From Vibrio sp. (GTDB lineage Bacteria > Pseudomonadota > Gammaproteobacteria > Enterobacterales > Vibrionaceae), in the NCBI GenBank assembly GCA_007124475.1, contig SLFB01000086.1, forward strand, positions 1 through 6,039: 6,039 bases of DNA. Reading direction: 5' to 3'. Each line of letters opens with the position of its first letter. Position 1 is the stretch's first letter. The translations under genes and the position numbers were made by a program. This document shows positions 5,324-6,039 of this stretch, piece by piece. Under the pieces are notes generated by a model. It saw only the letters and a list, made by a program, of their open reading frames with translations. It searched no databases and was not told the DNA's origin.

Positions 5324-6039
5324 GTGGATAAACCTTGGCTCTCACGTTATCCCACTGACGTACCAGAAACGATTAATCCTGACCAATATTTGTCATTGGT
5401 TGAAATGTTCGAACAGTCTGTCCATAAGTACGCTGACCAACCTGCATTTATGAATATGGGGTCGGTGATGACTTTTCGTAAATTGGAAGAACGCAGCCGC
5501 GCTTTTGCTGCCTATTTACAGAATGATTTAAAACTGAAAAAAGGCGATAGAGTGGCATTAATGATGCCAAATTTATTGCAATACCCAGTGGCTTTATTTG
5601 GCATTTTACGAGCGGGTATGATTGCGGTGAACGTTAACCCTCTTTATACCCCGCGGGAGTTAGAGCACCAGCTCAATGATGCCGATGCACGCGCGATTGT
5701 TATTGTCTCTAATTTTGCCAACACCCTGGAACAAATTGTCGCCAACACACAAGTCAAGCATGTTATTTTGACCAGCTTAGGTCAAATGTTGCCAAGAGCG
5801 AAAGGCACTATTGTTGATTTTGTGGTGAAGTACGTCAAAGGCATGGTACCGAAATACGATTTACCTGGTGCTATCTCAATGCGTAAAGCTTTGCATAAAG
5901 GACGCCGTTTACAGTACGTTAAACCATTTATGTCCGGTGAAGATATTGCTTTTTTACAATACACCGGAGGTACAACAGGGGTGGCGAAAGGCGCTATTTT
6001 AACGCATCGCAATATGGTAGCGAATGTTTTACAGGCGAA
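5324..6039 (+). CDS. fadD: FadD, long-chain fatty acid-CoA ligase (5' part)
   Basis: FadD couples exogenous long-chain fatty acids to CoA using ATP, via an acyl-adenylate, at the inner face of the cytoplasmic membrane. It feeds beta-oxidation and phospholipid synthesis. The window holds the first 238 codons of roughly 560; the frame runs open to the window edge. The product tracks E. coli FadD without gaps: WLSRYPTDVPETINPD, then MTFRKLEERSRAFAAYLQ at 49-66, KKGDRVALMMPNLLQYPVALFGILRAGMI, NVNPLYTPRELEHQLND, and the P-loop-like ATP/AMP signature YTGGTTGVAKG at 213-223. The FACS motif and C-terminal domain lie outside. Translation starts at GTG with a good ribosome site; E. coli fadD also uses a non-ATG start. 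The gene follows the hydrolase by 110 nt with its own probable promoter, so it may be transcribed both alone and by read-through. Confidence 0.96.
   Translation, partial: MDKPWLSRYPTDVPETINPDQYLSLVEMFEQSVHKYADQPAFMNMGSVMTFRKLEERSRAFAAYLQNDLKLKKGDRVALMMPNLLQYPVALFGILRAGMIAVNVNPLYTPRELEHQLNDADARAIVIVSNFANTLEQIVANTQVKHVILTSLGQMLPRAKGTIVDFVVKYVKGMVPKYDLPGAISMRKALHKGRRLQYVKPFMSGEDIAFLQYTGGTTGVAKGAILTHRNMVANVLQA

Noticed and set aside
5782..6012. 76-codon minus-strand open frame
   Set aside because: It is antisense to fadD, including the ATP/AMP signature.

Overview
This window looks like ordinary chromosomal core DNA from a gammaproteobacterium, most likely Vibrio or a close relative. Three encoded proteins (YoaA, TsaB, FadD) align almost residue for residue with the E. 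coli proteins as I remember them. The E. coli neighbourhood fadD–yeaY(slp-like)–tsaB–yoaA is kept in the same relative order. Two small proteins and an alpha/beta hydrolase sit in or beside that block. Base composition is moderate and even throughout. I see no insertion sequence, integrase, tRNA, rRNA, CRISPR array or compositional island.

Layout, all on the + strand. Positions 1-134 are a leader with a perfect TATAAT hexamer. Next comes a 67-codon gene of unknown function (135-338), followed by a candidate terminator hairpin (362-393). About 200 bases without a convincing gene lead to an extended -10 promoter at 595-603. The pair yoaA (636-2564) and tsaB (2573-3283) follows, 8 nt apart. Then come 185 bases of non-coding DNA (3284-3468) with weak hairpins. 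A second unit holds a 102-codon unknown gene (3469-3777), an Slp-family lipoprotein (3791-4348) and an alpha/beta hydrolase (4356-5213), with gaps of 13 and 7 nt. A 110-nt regulatory gap with a 14-base inverted repeat precedes fadD (5324 onward), which is cut off by the window end.

How the genes relate. yoaA encodes an iron-sulfur XPD/DinG-like helicase for replication-fork repair. tsaB encodes a subunit of the t6A37 tRNA modification machinery. The two are almost certainly cotranscribed, although their products act in different processes. The slp/hydrolase/fadD stretch is envelope and lipid flavoured: an outer-membrane lipoprotein, a probable esterase-like serine hydrolase, and the enzyme that activates free fatty acids with CoA. 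A functional link between the hydrolase and FadD is only an inference from position.

I did not find an undescribed multi-gene system. The least explained items are the two small conserved-looking proteins (67 and 102 aa), the inverted repeat in the fadD leader, and the long non-coding gaps.
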